From: Kocuria rosea subsp. polaris
GTDB taxonomy: Bacteria > Actinomycetota > Actinomycetes > Actinomycetales > Micrococcaceae
Reading direction: 5' to 3'
Assembly: GCA_023896275.1 (NCBI GenBank)
Contig: MLDA01000008.1
Coordinates: forward strand, 62,001 to 126,000
Length of the DNA stretch: 64,000 nucleotides
Below, piece by piece: positions 25,168 to 33,910 of the stretch (positions within the stretch are counted from its first letter, which is position 1; every line of letters begins with the position of its first letter). Position numbers and translations under genes: made by a program. Below the pieces are notes generated by a model. The model saw only the letters and a list, made by a program, of their open reading frames with translations, made no database searches and was not told the DNA's origin.

Positions 25168-27045
25168 ATGACTCCAGCACAGGCATTCGACTCCGGCGCA
25201 CCAGCCGACGATGCCCTGCTCGAGCGCCTGCAGCGTCTGGACGCCGAACTCGCCGGGATCTGCGAACAGCTCGCCGGCGCCGGCGATGCCGGGATCGTGC
25301 AGGCCGCCACGCTGATCGAGTCGATAGGCCGGAAGATCGACGCGTCCCGGGTTCGCTCCGCCGGGGAGATCGCCCTGCGTTCGGACAAGTCCCTCGGAGC
25401 CGACAGGCTCTCCGCCCGGTTGGGGTGTCGGAACGAGGTCGAACTGCTGCAACGGATTACCCGCCGCTCGCACGGCCAGCTCAAGCGGCGGATCGGGCTG
25501 GATGAGAGCACCCGGCCCGCGATCGGTATCACCGGCGCCCGGATCGCCCCGCGGTTCCCCCGCATCGCCGGGGCCCTGCACCGGGGCCAGATCGACCCGG
25601 AGACCGCGGACCTCGTAGCGGGCATGCTCACCAAAGTCGCCCACCGGGCCGACCCGGCGCAACTCGTCGCGGCCGAGGCCGAACTCGTCGACGCCGCCAC
25701 CGGCGCCCTCGCTTCCCGCCTCGTCGCCGAGAACAACTCCGCAGGGGCCGGCCCAGAGCCCGCAGCGGACCCCGAAAGCGCTGACCCCACCGTGGATCCC
25801 GCCGACGAATCCGCCGCGGGCGAGGCCGCACAGGACGGCGAGCCGGATCCGATGTTGGCACTGGTCTACCCGGAGATGCGCAAGCTCGCAGCCCATTGGG
25901 AGGCGTCGCTCGATCAAGACGGGCCGGTCCCGGCTGAGGAACAGGCCCAGCGCCGGCGGATGCTCACGATCGGGGCAGCCAAGGACGGCCTCGTGTCCGT
26001 CCGCGCACTGCTGTTGCCCGAAGTCGCCGCGCAGCTGCAAGTGCTCCTCGACGCGCACCTGAACCCCGCTGCCCGCGCCAATTCCATCGGCGGCACGCCT
26101 GCGGATGGAGCGGATGCGGGTGTGCCTGATTTCCTGCCCGCGGACACGGACCTTTCCGCGGTGCAGGGAATCGGCCCGGACCAGCCGGTGCTGGACGATC
26201 GGACCGCAGCGCAGAGGCGTCACGACGTGTTGATGTCCGTGCTCCAGGCAGCGGCCCGCAGCGCCGAGACCCCGAACCTCGGCGGGGACGCCGCGACCCT
26301 GCTGGTGCACGTGAACGCGCAGGACCTGGCGGACCCGGACGGGTACGCGCAGATCGAGGGCTTCGACGCGCCGGTCTCGGCGCGACTCGCGCACCGGATC
26401 GCGTGCACTGGCGCGGTGCAGAAAGTCGTCTTTGACCGTGCCGGACGCATCGTCGGGTTGGGATCCAAGGAACGGGTCTTCACCTCTCACCAGCGGCGGG
26501 CGATCACCGCCCGGGACGGCGGATGCGTCATCCCGGGCTGCATGATTCCGGCGTCATGGTGCGAGATCCACCATGTGATCCCCTGGGCGCGGGGCGGACC
26601 GACCCATACGGACAACGGGGCCTTGCTCTGCTTTTTCCATCACCGGTCCATCGAGGACTCCGGGTGGCAGATACAGATGCGTTCCGGGGTGGTCTACGTG
26701 AAAGCGCCGGAGTGGATCGACCCGGCAGAGGTGTTCCGGCCCGCCCAGACCTCCCAGAGCCGGCAACTCGCCGGCAGACTCCTAGCCAACACGGCCCCGA
26801 CCGCGCGCACCGCGAACGGCGGCGGTAGTCCCGGTGGCGGAAAGAGATGCGACGGCGGCGACGAGGGAGCCCGCGGCGGCGGCAGAGACCGCGGCGGCGC
26901 TCACGGCGGCCCCGCGATGCCCCTGGTGGTCGCGCGGGGCCGTCGCGAATGCCGTATTCGTCTCAGCCCTACCAACAGCGGCAACCGCGGCAGAACGCCC
27001 CGCCCGATCGCGCCGCACCCCGTCGGCCAGTTCCAACCAGCCTGA
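25168..27045 (+). CDS. DUF222 protein with C-terminal HNH endonuclease domain
   Basis: 625-residue member of the actinobacterial DUF222/13E12-type family. The helical DUF222 domain covers about residues 20-400 with an acidic, Ala/Asp-rich insert near 190-235. The HNH domain follows: Cys453 and Cys458 in GGCVIPGCMIPASWCEIHHVIPWARGG with catalytic His468-His469, then NGALLCFFHHRSIE. A basic, Gly-rich tail ends the protein. The family is multicopy in Micrococcales and often hosts insertions; its function is not settled. Upstream bases 25141-25160 form an AT-rich patch with TTCGAA and TTCTAGAA palindromes. It is convergent with the ECF fusion (8-base gap). Confidence 0.92.
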   Translation: MTPAQAFDSGAPADDALLERLQRLDAELAGICEQLAGAGDAGIVQAATLIESIGRKIDASRVRSAGEIALRSDKSLGADRLSARLGCRNEVELLQRITRRSHGQLKRRIGLDESTRPAIGITGARIAPRFPRIAGALHRGQIDPETADLVAGMLTKVAHRADPAQLVAAEAELVDAATGALASRLVAENNSAGAGPEPAADPESADPTVDPADESAAGEAAQDGEPDPMLALVYPEMRKLAAHWEASLDQDGPVPAEEQAQRRRMLTIGAAKDGLVSVRALLLPEVAAQLQVLLDAHLNPAARANSIGGTPADGADAGVPDFLPADTDLSAVQGIGPDQPVLDDRTAAQRRHDVLMSVLQAAARSAETPNLGGDAATLLVHVNAQDLADPDGYAQIEGFDAPVSARLAHRIACTGAVQKVVFDRAGRIVGLGSKERVFTSHQRRAITARDGGCVIPGCMIPASWCEIHHVIPWARGGPTHTDNGALLCFFHHRSIEDSGWQIQMRSGVVYVKAPEWIDPAEVFRPAQTSQSRQLAGRLLANTAPTARTANGGGSPGGGKRCDGGDEGARGGGRDRGGAHGGPAMPLVVARGRRECRIRLSPTNSGNRGRTPRPIAPHPVGQFQPA

Positions 27046-27053
27046 CAGAACCG

Positions 27054-29390
27054 TCAGTTGGTCCAGACGACGTTCCACGTGCCCGCCGCGAGCGCCGCAA
27101 CGACGGCGGCCGCACCGACAAGGGCTCCGGCCAGCACGATGACCCCGTCCCGTCGCCTGAACGTGGACTCGCGGGCCCAGGTGCGCTCGTCGCCGCCGAA
27201 ACCCTTGGCCTCCATGCTGACCGCGAGCCGCGAGGCCCGCCGCAGCGCCTGCACGATCAGCGCGAAGGCCTGGCCCGCATTGGCCTTCGTGCGCTGCCAC
27301 GCGCTGCCGTGGGAGCCGACGCCGCGCGCGCGGCGCGCCATCGACAGCACCTGCCACTCCTCGGCCAGCAACCCGACGAGCCGCATCGCCGCGAGCGCGC
27401 CGAGCACGAACCGGTGCGGCAGCCGCAGCTTCTGCGCGAGCGCGTTCGCCAGATCCGTCGGATTGGTGCTGGCGATCATCACCACCGCCGGCAGCGCCAC
27501 GGCGAAGATGCGAACACCCGTCGCGAGCCCCGCCTCGAGCGACCCCGTCGAAATCGTCACGGGTCCGAACTCGACGAGCATCCGGCCGGAGGTCTCCCCC
27601 ACCAGCGTGGTCCCCCACGCCGCGAACAGGCCAGCCACCAGAAGCGGCCAGGCACGGAGCAGGAAATCCCGGATCCGCACCCCGGAGAGCGGCAGCAGCA
27701 AAAGCGTCGCGGCGACGACGACGGACGCGCTGACGAAGTCCATCGACACGATCAGCACGAGCGTCACGCACCCGATCGCGGCCAGCTTGGACAGCGGATT
27801 CGCCCGCCCGAGGAAGCTCCGCGCCGCCCGCTGGCTCGGTTCCAGCGAGAGCCGCGGCTGCTGCGGACCCGCTTGCACGACGGCATCGCCAAGGTCCCGC
27901 ACGTCGACTTGCTCGGCACCGATCGCCTGCGCGAAATGCTCGTCGTGGGTGACCGCGACGATCGAGGTCCCGGCCTCCCGCTCCGCACGCAGCAGCAGGG
28001 CCAGTTCGCGCCACGTGTTCGCGTCCTGCCCGAAGGTCGGCTCGTCGAGGATCAGCACTCGCGGCCGGGTCGCCAGGACCGCCGCGACGGAGAGCCGCCG
28101 CTTCTCCCCACCGGAGAGCGTGAACGGATTGGCCTCGGCGAGCTCCGTGAGCCCGAGGCGGTCGAGCAGCTCGTCGGTGCGCGCCGCGATCTGGTCCTCA
28201 TCCATGAGCGGGTGCCCGGCCGCACCGCGTGCGTGGCGCTGACCGTATTCCAGTTCCTCGCGCACGCTCTGGGCCACAAACTGATGCTCCGGTTCCTGGA
28301 ACACGGAGCCGATGCGGCTGACCAGGTCCGCCGCGCGCCAGTCGTACGGCCGCGCGAGCGCTCCGGAGCCGCCGTCGTAGGAGAGCTCGCCTCCGAATTC
28401 CGGCAGCAGACCGCCGAGCGTCAGCGCGAGCGTGGACTTACCGGCCCCGTTCGGGCCGGTCACGCAGATGGCGCGTCCGGCCGTGAGCTCGAGGTCGACG
28501 CCCGTGAGGTTCGGGGCATCGTGCTTGCGGGGGTTGCCACGGCCCACGGCGAGGCCGCGGGCGGACAGCGCCGTGGTCGTGCCCGTCGTCGGGGACACCG
28601 GCGGGAGCTCGGGCACGTGGCCCGGGACCCAGACGCCCGCGGCGATCAGCCGCTCTCGTACGGGCCCGGGAGCGAAGAGCTCCTCCGGCGTACCAGCCGC
28701 AACAATGCCCCCGCCAGGTTCGAGCACGAGCACGCGATCCACGTGCGGGGCCCACGCGGCGAGCCGGTGCTCGACGATCACGGCCGTCGCGCCGGTCTCG
28801 TCGAGCACGCGCACGACGGCGTCGCGCACCTCGAGCACGCCGGCCGGGTCGAGGTTCGCGGTGGGTTCGTCGAGCAGCAGCAGCTTCGGGGCCATCGCGA
28901 GCAGGCCCGCGAGCGCGAGCCGCTGCTTCTGGCCACCGGAAAGCGCCGAGGTCGACGCCTGCAGGTCCACGTCGAGTCCGACCGCCGCGAGGGCCGCGTC
29001 GACTCGGGGGCCGATCTGCTCGCGCGGGACCGCGTGGTTCTCACAGCCGAAGGCGACGTCGTCGCCGACCGTCGACTGGACGACCTGCGTCTCCGGATCC
29101 TGCTGCATGAGACCCGTGGCGCCCGTCAGCTCGTGGGCCGGCACCCCGTCGATGGTCAGACTGCCGGCGGCCTCGGACTCATCGTCCTCGTGCACGACCC
29201 CCGCGAGGGCGTGCAGCAGCGTCGACTTGCCGGCCCCGGACGGGCCGACCAGAAGGACGCGTTCGCCCGGGGCGATGCGCAGATCGAGGCCCGCAAGGGC
29301 CGGCGTCGTGCGGTCCGCGTGGCGCCAGCCCCACCCCGAGGCGACGACCTCGGCCCCGGCGATCCGGGTGCTGGGATCGACGGTCCTCAT
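27054..29390 (-). CDS. ECF transporter A-A'-T fusion (two ATPases plus EcfT) for a thiamine precursor
   Basis: 778-residue fusion. ATPase 1 (about 1-255) has GPSGAGKST at 49-57, LSGGQKQRLAL and LLLLDEPTANLDP. ATPase 2 (about 275-525) has GPNGAGKST, LSGGEKRRLSV and VLILDEPTFGQD. The C-terminus (about 535-778) is an EcfT membrane subunit with five or so helices and the coupling motifs AMRLVGLLAEEWQVLSMARRARG and LRRASRLAVSMEAKGFG. It starts one base after the ykoE stop (TGACATG). With YkoE and the TPP riboswitch it is the YkoD-YkoC equivalent in one chain, importing hydroxymethylpyrimidine or thiamine. Confidence 0.93.
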   Translation of the reverse strand: MRTVDPSTRIAGAEVVASGWGWRHADRTTPALAGLDLRIAPGERVLLVGPSGAGKSTLLHALAGVVHEDDESEAAGSLTIDGVPAHELTGATGLMQQDPETQVVQSTVGDDVAFGCENHAVPREQIGPRVDAALAAVGLDVDLQASTSALSGGQKQRLALAGLLAMAPKLLLLDEPTANLDPAGVLEVRDAVVRVLDETGATAVIVEHRLAAWAPHVDRVLVLEPGGGIVAAGTPEELFAPGPVRERLIAAGVWVPGHVPELPPVSPTTGTTTALSARGLAVGRGNPRKHDAPNLTGVDLELTAGRAICVTGPNGAGKSTLALTLGGLLPEFGGELSYDGGSGALARPYDWRAADLVSRIGSVFQEPEHQFVAQSVREELEYGQRHARGAAGHPLMDEDQIAARTDELLDRLGLTELAEANPFTLSGGEKRRLSVAAVLATRPRVLILDEPTFGQDANTWRELALLLRAEREAGTSIVAVTHDEHFAQAIGAEQVDVRDLGDAVVQAGPQQPRLSLEPSQRAARSFLGRANPLSKLAAIGCVTLVLIVSMDFVSASVVVAATLLLLPLSGVRIRDFLLRAWPLLVAGLFAAWGTTLVGETSGRMLVEFGPVTISTGSLEAGLATGVRIFAVALPAVVMIASTNPTDLANALAQKLRLPHRFVLGALAAMRLVGLLAEEWQVLSMARRARGVGSHGSAWQRTKANAGQAFALIVQALRRASRLAVSMEAKGFGGDERTWARESTFRRRDGVIVLAGALVGAAAVVAALAAGTWNVVWTN

Positions 29391-29391
29391 G

Positions 29392-30003
29392 TCAGCCCCG
29401 TACCGGTTCCTGCGCGGCCTTGCGCGACGCGAGCGAAGACAGGGCGCCGGTGCGCGCCAGGGCGCGGGTCACAACCCACGAGAGGAAACCCGCGATGACC
29501 AGACCCGACACAAGGCAGAAGCCCATGTAGGCGAACTTCATGGGCAGCGTGTAGGCCGGGTACCAGTTGACGATGAACAAGGCGTTGATGGCGGCGAACA
29601 GCGCAGCGCCGAATCCGCCGAGCAGGGCGGCGGGCAGGCCGAAGCGGCGGTAACGGAAGGCCGCGAAGGCCGCCTCCGCACCGAGCCCCTGGACGAGGCC
29701 CGAGAGCAGCACCGTCATGCCCCAGTGCGAGCCCATCAGCATTTCGACGACGGCGGCGACGATCTCGCAGTAGAGCGCGGCACCGGGCTTGCGAATGATT
29801 AGGGCACCGAGCACGGCCGGGAACAGCCACATGCCCAGCACGAGCCCGGACGCCGGCGGGAAACCGGCCCACAGGAACTGGATGCCCACATAGGAGAAGT
29901 TCCAGGCCCAGAAGATGACGCCGGAGACAACCGCGATGACGGATGCGATGACGATGTCGGCCACGCTCCAGCCGGTTCGGTTGGGCTTCGTGATTGTTTT
30001 CAT
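29392..30003 (-). CDS. ykoE: YkoE-type substrate-binding (S) component of a thiamine-precursor ECF transporter
   Basis: 203-residue integral membrane S component with about six helices (for example IVIASVIAVVSGVIFWAWNF and ASGLVLGMWLFPAVLGALII). The sequence pattern WAWNFSYVGIQFLWAGFPPASGLVLGMW is typical of YkoE, which binds hydroxymethylpyrimidine or thiamine. ATG 30003 follows AAGGAGG. It is preceded by a TPP riboswitch, which independently supports the assignment, and runs directly into the A-A'-T fusion gene. Confidence 0.93.
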   Translation of the reverse strand: MKTITKPNRTGWSVADIVIASVIAVVSGVIFWAWNFSYVGIQFLWAGFPPASGLVLGMWLFPAVLGALIIRKPGAALYCEIVAAVVEMLMGSHWGMTVLLSGLVQGLGAEAAFAAFRYRRFGLPAALLGGFGAALFAAINALFIVNWYPAYTLPMKFAYMGFCLVSGLVIAGFLSWVVTRALARTGALSSLASRKAAQEPVRG

Positions 30004-30009
30004 GATGGT

Positions 30010-30030
30010 CCTCCTTGGACTGCAAGGAGG
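30010..30030 (-). promoter_or_regulatory. Shine-Dalgarno-sequestering hairpin before ykoE
   Basis: On the minus strand CCTCCTTG-CAGTC-CAAGGAGG is a perfect 8-bp stem whose 3' arm is the ykoE ribosome site. A second stem (GACGCG-N5-CGCGTC, 30035-30051) lies between it and the aptamer. There is no T-tract, so the switch probably acts on translation. Confidence 0.75.
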
Positions 30031-30063
30031 GGAAGACGCGCTGGACGCGTCCCAAGAGAACTC

Positions 30064-30157
30064 GACTCCCTTCGCCGGTACTAACCGGATCAGGTTCGAG
30101 GGTCTGCGCGTTGCGCACTCTCAGCGTTCCGCCGCGATGGCGAACGCTCCCCTGTCG
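30064..30157 (-). ncRNA. TPP riboswitch (THI element)
   Basis: Minus-strand RNA with the conserved cores CTGAGAG, ACCCTCGAACCTGATC, and GGTTAGTACCGGCGAAGGGA, closed by a P1 stem CGAC/GTCG. It ends 61 bases before the ykoE ATG. Binding of thiamine pyrophosphate should lower expression of ykoE and the ECF fusion. Confidence 0.95.
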
Positions 30158-30233
30158 TAAGTGATGTGCTGGCCAGTCTAGCGCCGCGCTATGCTGGGCG
30201 GGTAATCGCCCTGCCACGACGGGAGTAATGCAC

Positions 30234-30503
30234 GTGAACCTGATTCTGAAGCTACTCGGGACCGCGGTTTCACTCGGCGCCGGTTTCGCCGGCTCGAAGA
30301 TTGTCGACAGCGTCTGGCTCAAAGCCACCGGCCAGAAGCCGCCGAAGCCCGGCGACAAGGACGCCCAGGCCGAGTCGAGCCTGCGCCAGGCGCTCGGATT
30401 CGCCGTGACGTCGGCGATCGTGGCCGCGGTGATCCAGGTCCTGACCGAGCGCGGCACCGAAAGCGCTATCACCTACTTCAAACGGACCGCGGACGAGGTC
30501 TAG
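30234..30503 (+). CDS. DUF4235 small membrane protein
   Basis: 89-residue protein of the actinobacterial DUF4235 family. A first helix (about 3-20, LILKLLGTAVSLGAGFAGSKI) is followed by the conserved VWLKATGQKPPKPGD, a polar segment, and a second helix (about 57-75, ALGFAVTSAIVAAVIQVL). GTG 30234 is preferred over ATG 30228 because the GGGAG site (30221-30225) would be only two bases from the ATG but eight from the GTG. The function is unknown. It stands alone and is closed by a terminator. Confidence 0.85.
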   Translation: MNLILKLLGTAVSLGAGFAGSKIVDSVWLKATGQKPPKPGDKDAQAESSLRQALGFAVTSAIVAAVIQVLTERGTESAITYFKRTADEV

Positions 30504-30511
30504 TACGCAAG

Positions 30512-30535
30512 AGGGCGGTGGTCATCCACCGCCCT
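30512..30535. terminator. Rho-independent terminator after DUF4235 gene and mnhG
   Basis: AGGGCGGTGG-TCAT-CCACCGCCCT followed by TTTTC on the plus strand: a classic intrinsic terminator for DUF4235. It is 19 bases from the end of the convergent mnhG, so it may work both ways. Confidence 0.92.
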
Positions 30536-30554
30536 TTTTCGTGCCTGCGGGGCC

Positions 30555-30914
30555 TCAGTCCTCGCGGTCGGAATGCGCGGCCACGACGGCGTCGAGCTCG
30601 TCACGCTCGAGCGTCTCGCGGTTCAGGTGCCGGGTCCGGTAGCCCGCGCGGCTGACCATGTGCGCGCTGACCGGCGCCGTCACCAGCTGCAGCAGCCACG
30701 CGAAGATCAGGATCGGAACGGTCGCCCAGCTGCCCGTCTGCAACGCGACCGCGATCAAGAGGAGCAGCAGACCGAGCACCTGCGGCTTGGTCGCGGCGTG
30801 CATCCGCGAGAGCAGGTCCGGGAACCGGAGCATGCCGAGCGCCGCGGCGAAGGACATCAGGGAGCCCACGACCAGGCAGAGCGCCGTCGCGATCTCGCGC
30901 ATCGTCTCCCACAT
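30555..30914 (-). CDS. mnhG: Mrp/Mnh antiporter subunit G
   Basis: 119-residue subunit of the multi-subunit Na+/H+ antiporter complex, with three membrane helices. The family core GMLRFPDLLSRMHAATKPQVLGLLLLLIAVAL is intact. ATG 30914 is preferred over GTG 30917 because GGAGG lies 8 bases ahead; the TGA of mnhF overlaps it as TGATG. It is the last gene of the operon. Confidence 0.94.
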   Translation of the reverse strand: MWETMREIATALCLVVGSLMSFAAALGMLRFPDLLSRMHAATKPQVLGLLLLLIAVALQTGSWATVPILIFAWLLQLVTAPVSAHMVSRAGYRTRHLNRETLERDELDAVVAAHSDRED

Positions 30915-31180
30915 CACGAGTTCCTCCGATCAGTCACGTAGCGCGAAATCGTCACAGAGCCGATGAACCCGAGCACGCAGGCGAGCACCACGAACGCCAG
31001 GTGGTCCGTGTGCCCCTCGACAGCCATGTCGATGCACAGGGCGGCGATGATGATCGCGAGCAGCACGTCCATGGCGATGGCCCGCTCCAGGATGGACGGG
31101 CCGCGCATGATGCGCACGATCACGAGCACCGTGGCGAGGCCAAGCAGAATCCCCGAGATCCAGGCGGCAACGGTGAGCAT
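30914..31180 (-). CDS. mnhF: Mrp/Mnh antiporter subunit F
   Basis: 88-residue subunit with three helices. The core RIMRGPSILERAIAMDVLLAIIIAAL matches MnhF/MrpF, and the length is normal. It starts in a TGATG overlap with mnhE with a GGAGG site seven bases upstream; an in-frame GTG three bases earlier is less well placed. Part of mnhABCDEFG. Confidence 0.94.
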   Translation of the reverse strand: MLTVAAWISGILLGLATVLVIVRIMRGPSILERAIAMDVLLAIIIAALCIDMAVEGHTDHLAFVVLACVLGFIGSVTISRYVTDRRNS

Positions 31181-31776
31181 CACGCGTCCTCCTTCTTCAG
31201 CGCGTCGAGTTCGGCGCGGGTGCCCATGACCTTGATCAAACCGGCTTCGGTCTCCCGCGCCGAGGCCCGGAAGGCCTCAACATCCTCGTCGGTATCGATG
31301 TCGAGGACGTGCATGTAGAGGACCGCCGAGCGCCGGTCCACCTCCACGACGACCGAGCCCGGGATGAGCGTGAGCGTGTGCGCGGTGATGGTGACCATGA
31401 GGTCGTTGTGGCTGCGCAGCGGCACGCCGACGATGGCCGAGCGGACCCGCGGCCCGCGGAAGATGGACAGGCCGAACACGTTCAGGCTGGCCACGACGAC
31501 GTTGCCGAGGAAACGGACGATGAAGAGCAGCGCCTGCCACAGGTTGAACCTGCCGGAGAGATGCACGGGCGGCAGCCTGAACGCGGAGACGATCCCGAGG
31601 GAGATGAGGAATCCGAAGACGAGGTTGCCGACGCTGAAGTCGATCCACATCGCGCCCCACAGCAGGGTCATGCCCACGATGAGCGGCAGCTCGACCACCA
31701 GCCGGCGGCGCCGGCGCCGCAGGACCGCGGCGATGTGCCGGCGCTTGCGCCGGCGGGCGGAGACGTCGTGCGCCAT
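31180..31776 (-). CDS. mnhE: Mrp/Mnh antiporter subunit E
   Basis: 198-residue subunit. A very basic N-terminus (residues about 8-26, nine or more Arg/Lys) is followed by two or three helices and the cytoplasmic domain with HTLTLIPGSVVVEVDRRSAVLYMHVLD, the MnhE hallmark. The start overlaps the mnhD stop (TGATG). The long basic leader is unusual in length but should be cytoplasmic. Confidence 0.93.
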   Translation of the reverse strand: MAHDVSARRRKRRHIAAVLRRRRRRLVVELPLIVGMTLLWGAMWIDFSVGNLVFGFLISLGIVSAFRLPPVHLSGRFNLWQALLFIVRFLGNVVVASLNVFGLSIFRGPRVRSAIVGVPLRSHNDLMVTITAHTLTLIPGSVVVEVDRRSAVLYMHVLDIDTDEDVEAFRASARETEAGLIKVMGTRAELDALKKEDA

Positions 31777-33407
31777 CACTGCCCTCCCATCTTGGGACTG
31801 GCCGGGTTCGGCACGTAGCCGTCGAAGGCGTCCGGGCCGAGAACGGCCTCGATGTAGGGCGTGCGCTCGAACATGTTCTGTGCGGCCTGATCAGAGAACT
31901 CGAACAGCGGGCCCGCGAAGACGGTGAGGGCCACGCCCAGGAGGACCAGGGCCGCCGTCGCGCCGACCATCGTCGCCGGCAGGGTGCGCGGACGGGTGGC
32001 GACCGTCGTCGTGCCGGTGTCCCCACCGAGTGCCTCGAGCAGGACCGGCTCCGGGTCCTCGGCATCGGCGGCACGGCGCCAGAACGCCCGGTTCCACACA
32101 CGGGCGATCGCCAGCAGCGTCAGCAACGACGTCGCGGCCGCGCCGACAAGCAGGACCCAGGCGAGCGGAGTGCCCAACTCCACGCCGCCCTGCATGAGCC
32201 CGAGCTTGCCCAGGAATCCTGAGAACGGCGGGATGCCGGCCAGGTTCATCGCGGGCACGAAGAACAGGACCGCCAGCAGCGGCGAGAGCTTCGCTAGCGA
32301 GCCCAGCCGGTCGACGTTCGAGCTTCCGGCCCGGCGTTCGATGAGGCCCGTGACGAGGAAGAGCGAGGTCTGGACGATGATGTGGTGGGCGACGTAGTAG
32401 ACGGTCGCGCCGAGGGCCACGACGTTGCCGAGGGCGAGCCCGAAGACCATGTAGCCGATATGGCTCGTGAGCGTGAACGAGAGCATACGTTTGATGTCCT
32501 GCTGGGCGATCGCGCCGAGGATCCCGACGAGCATCGTCAGCAGGGCCACGACCATGAGCAGGGTGTTGATGCGCTCGCCCGGGAAGAGCAGGGTCTCGGT
32601 GCGCACCATCGCGTACACGCCGACCTTCGTCAGGAGGCCGGCGAACACGGCGGTCACCGGGGCCGGGGCCGTCGGGTAGGAGTCGGGCAGCCAGAAGGAC
32701 AGCGGGAAGACCGCCGCCTTGACCCCGAACGCCGCCAGCAGCATCAGGTGCAGGACCATCTGCAGGCCCGGGGCGAGCTCGCCGAGCTTGAGGCCGAGGT
32801 CCGCCATGTTGACCGTACCGGTGGCCGCGTAGATCATGCCGATCGCGATGAGGAACAGCAGCGAGGAGACCACGGAGACGACGACGTACGTGATGCCCGC
32901 GCGGATGCGCGGGGCCGTGCCGCCGAGGGTGAGCAGCACGTACGACGCCGTCAGCAGGATCTCGAAGCCGACGTACAGGTTGAAGAGGTCACCGGCGAGG
33001 AACGCGTTCGAGACGCCCGCCACGAGCACGAGGTAGGTGGGGTGGAAGATCGAGATCGGGCCGTCTTCGTCGCCGTCGGCCATGCCCTGCGCCGTCGCGT
33101 ACACCAGCACGGCGAGCGAGACCGCCGTCGAGACCACGAGCATCAGCGCCGAGAACTCGTCGACCACCATGCTGATCCCGAACGGGGCCTCCCAACCGCC
33201 CAGCTGCACGACCTGGGCGCCGTGCGTGGCGGCCGAGATCAGCAGAGTGATCTCGAAGAGCAGGGTCAGGCTCAGCGCGGTGATCGTGATCGTGCGCTGG
33301 GCGCGGGAGTGCTGTCGCAGCACGAACGCGAGGGCGGCGCCGAAGATCGGCAGCGCGACGGCGAGCGGGGCGATGGACGCGAGGAAGGCGAGCACGGTGT
33401 GGGTCAT
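31776..33407 (-). CDS. mnhD: Mrp/Mnh antiporter subunit D (NuoN-like)
   Basis: 543-residue proton-pumping-type membrane subunit with about 14 helices, related to complex I NuoL/M/N. It has the conserved Lys/Glu helix pattern (GVKAAVFPLSFWLPDSYPTAPAPVTAVFAGLLTKVGVYA) and AIAQQDIKRMLSFTLTSHIGYM. It starts at ATG 33407, overlapping the mnhC stop by 4 bases (ATGA). With subunit A it forms the ion-translocating core. Confidence 0.95.
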   Translation of the reverse strand: MTHTVLAFLASIAPLAVALPIFGAALAFVLRQHSRAQRTITITALSLTLLFEITLLISAATHGAQVVQLGGWEAPFGISMVVDEFSALMLVVSTAVSLAVLVYATAQGMADGDEDGPISIFHPTYLVLVAGVSNAFLAGDLFNLYVGFEILLTASYVLLTLGGTAPRIRAGITYVVVSVVSSLLFLIAIGMIYAATGTVNMADLGLKLGELAPGLQMVLHLMLLAAFGVKAAVFPLSFWLPDSYPTAPAPVTAVFAGLLTKVGVYAMVRTETLLFPGERINTLLMVVALLTMLVGILGAIAQQDIKRMLSFTLTSHIGYMVFGLALGNVVALGATVYYVAHHIIVQTSLFLVTGLIERRAGSSNVDRLGSLAKLSPLLAVLFFVPAMNLAGIPPFSGFLGKLGLMQGGVELGTPLAWVLLVGAAATSLLTLLAIARVWNRAFWRRAADAEDPEPVLLEALGGDTGTTTVATRPRTLPATMVGATAALVLLGVALTVFAGPLFEFSDQAAQNMFERTPYIEAVLGPDAFDGYVPNPASPKMGGQ

Positions 33408-33910
33408 GGCTGCGCCCCCTTCGAATCGGCGTCGTCCTGGGAGAATTCGGTGGTGTCCTCGGGGACTTCGGCGTCCTCCTCGACGTCGAAGTGCCCCTGC
33501 TCGGCCACCCTGAGGTCCTCGGGGTCGTCGAGGACTTCGTCACGCTTGGCGATGACCCAGGAACGATAGATGAGCGCGAGCATGAACGCGGTGACGGCGA
33601 ACGTGATGACGATGGCCGTGAGGATCAAAGCCTGCGGCAACGGATCCGCGTACTCCTCCGCGGGGATGTCCTTCTCGTACAGCGGTGCCAGCCCGGCCGG
33701 ACCGCCTGCGATCACGATGAGCAGGTTCACGGCGTTGCCGACGAGGAGGATGCCGAGGAGGACCCGGGTCAGGCTGCGTTCGAGCAGCAGGTAGATGCCC
33801 GTCGCGAAGAGCACGGCCATGACCAGCAGCAGGAGCACGTTGACGCTCATCGGGTCGTCGGTATCGGCGACATCTGCGGCCGCAGCTGCCAGCATTGCGG
33901 TCGTGGTCAT
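33404..33910 (-). CDS. mnhC: Mrp/Mnh antiporter subunit C (NuoK-like)
   Basis: 168-residue NuoK-like subunit with three helices. The core ATGIYLLLERSLTRVLLGILLVGNAVNLLIV and ILTAIVITFAVTAFMLALIYR is conserved. It is longer than usual (about 110-130) because of an acidic C-terminal tail of about 45 residues rich in Asp/Glu. ATG 33910 overlaps the mnhA-B stop (ATGA); an internal ATG at 33850 would drop an unhydrophobic leader and is an alternative. Confidence 0.92.
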   Translation of the reverse strand: MTTTAMLAAAAADVADTDDPMSVNVLLLLVMAVLFATGIYLLLERSLTRVLLGILLVGNAVNLLIVIAGGPAGLAPLYEKDIPAEEYADPLPQALILTAIVITFAVTAFMLALIYRSWVIAKRDEVLDDPEDLRVAEQGHFDVEEDAEVPEDTTEFSQDDADSKGAQP

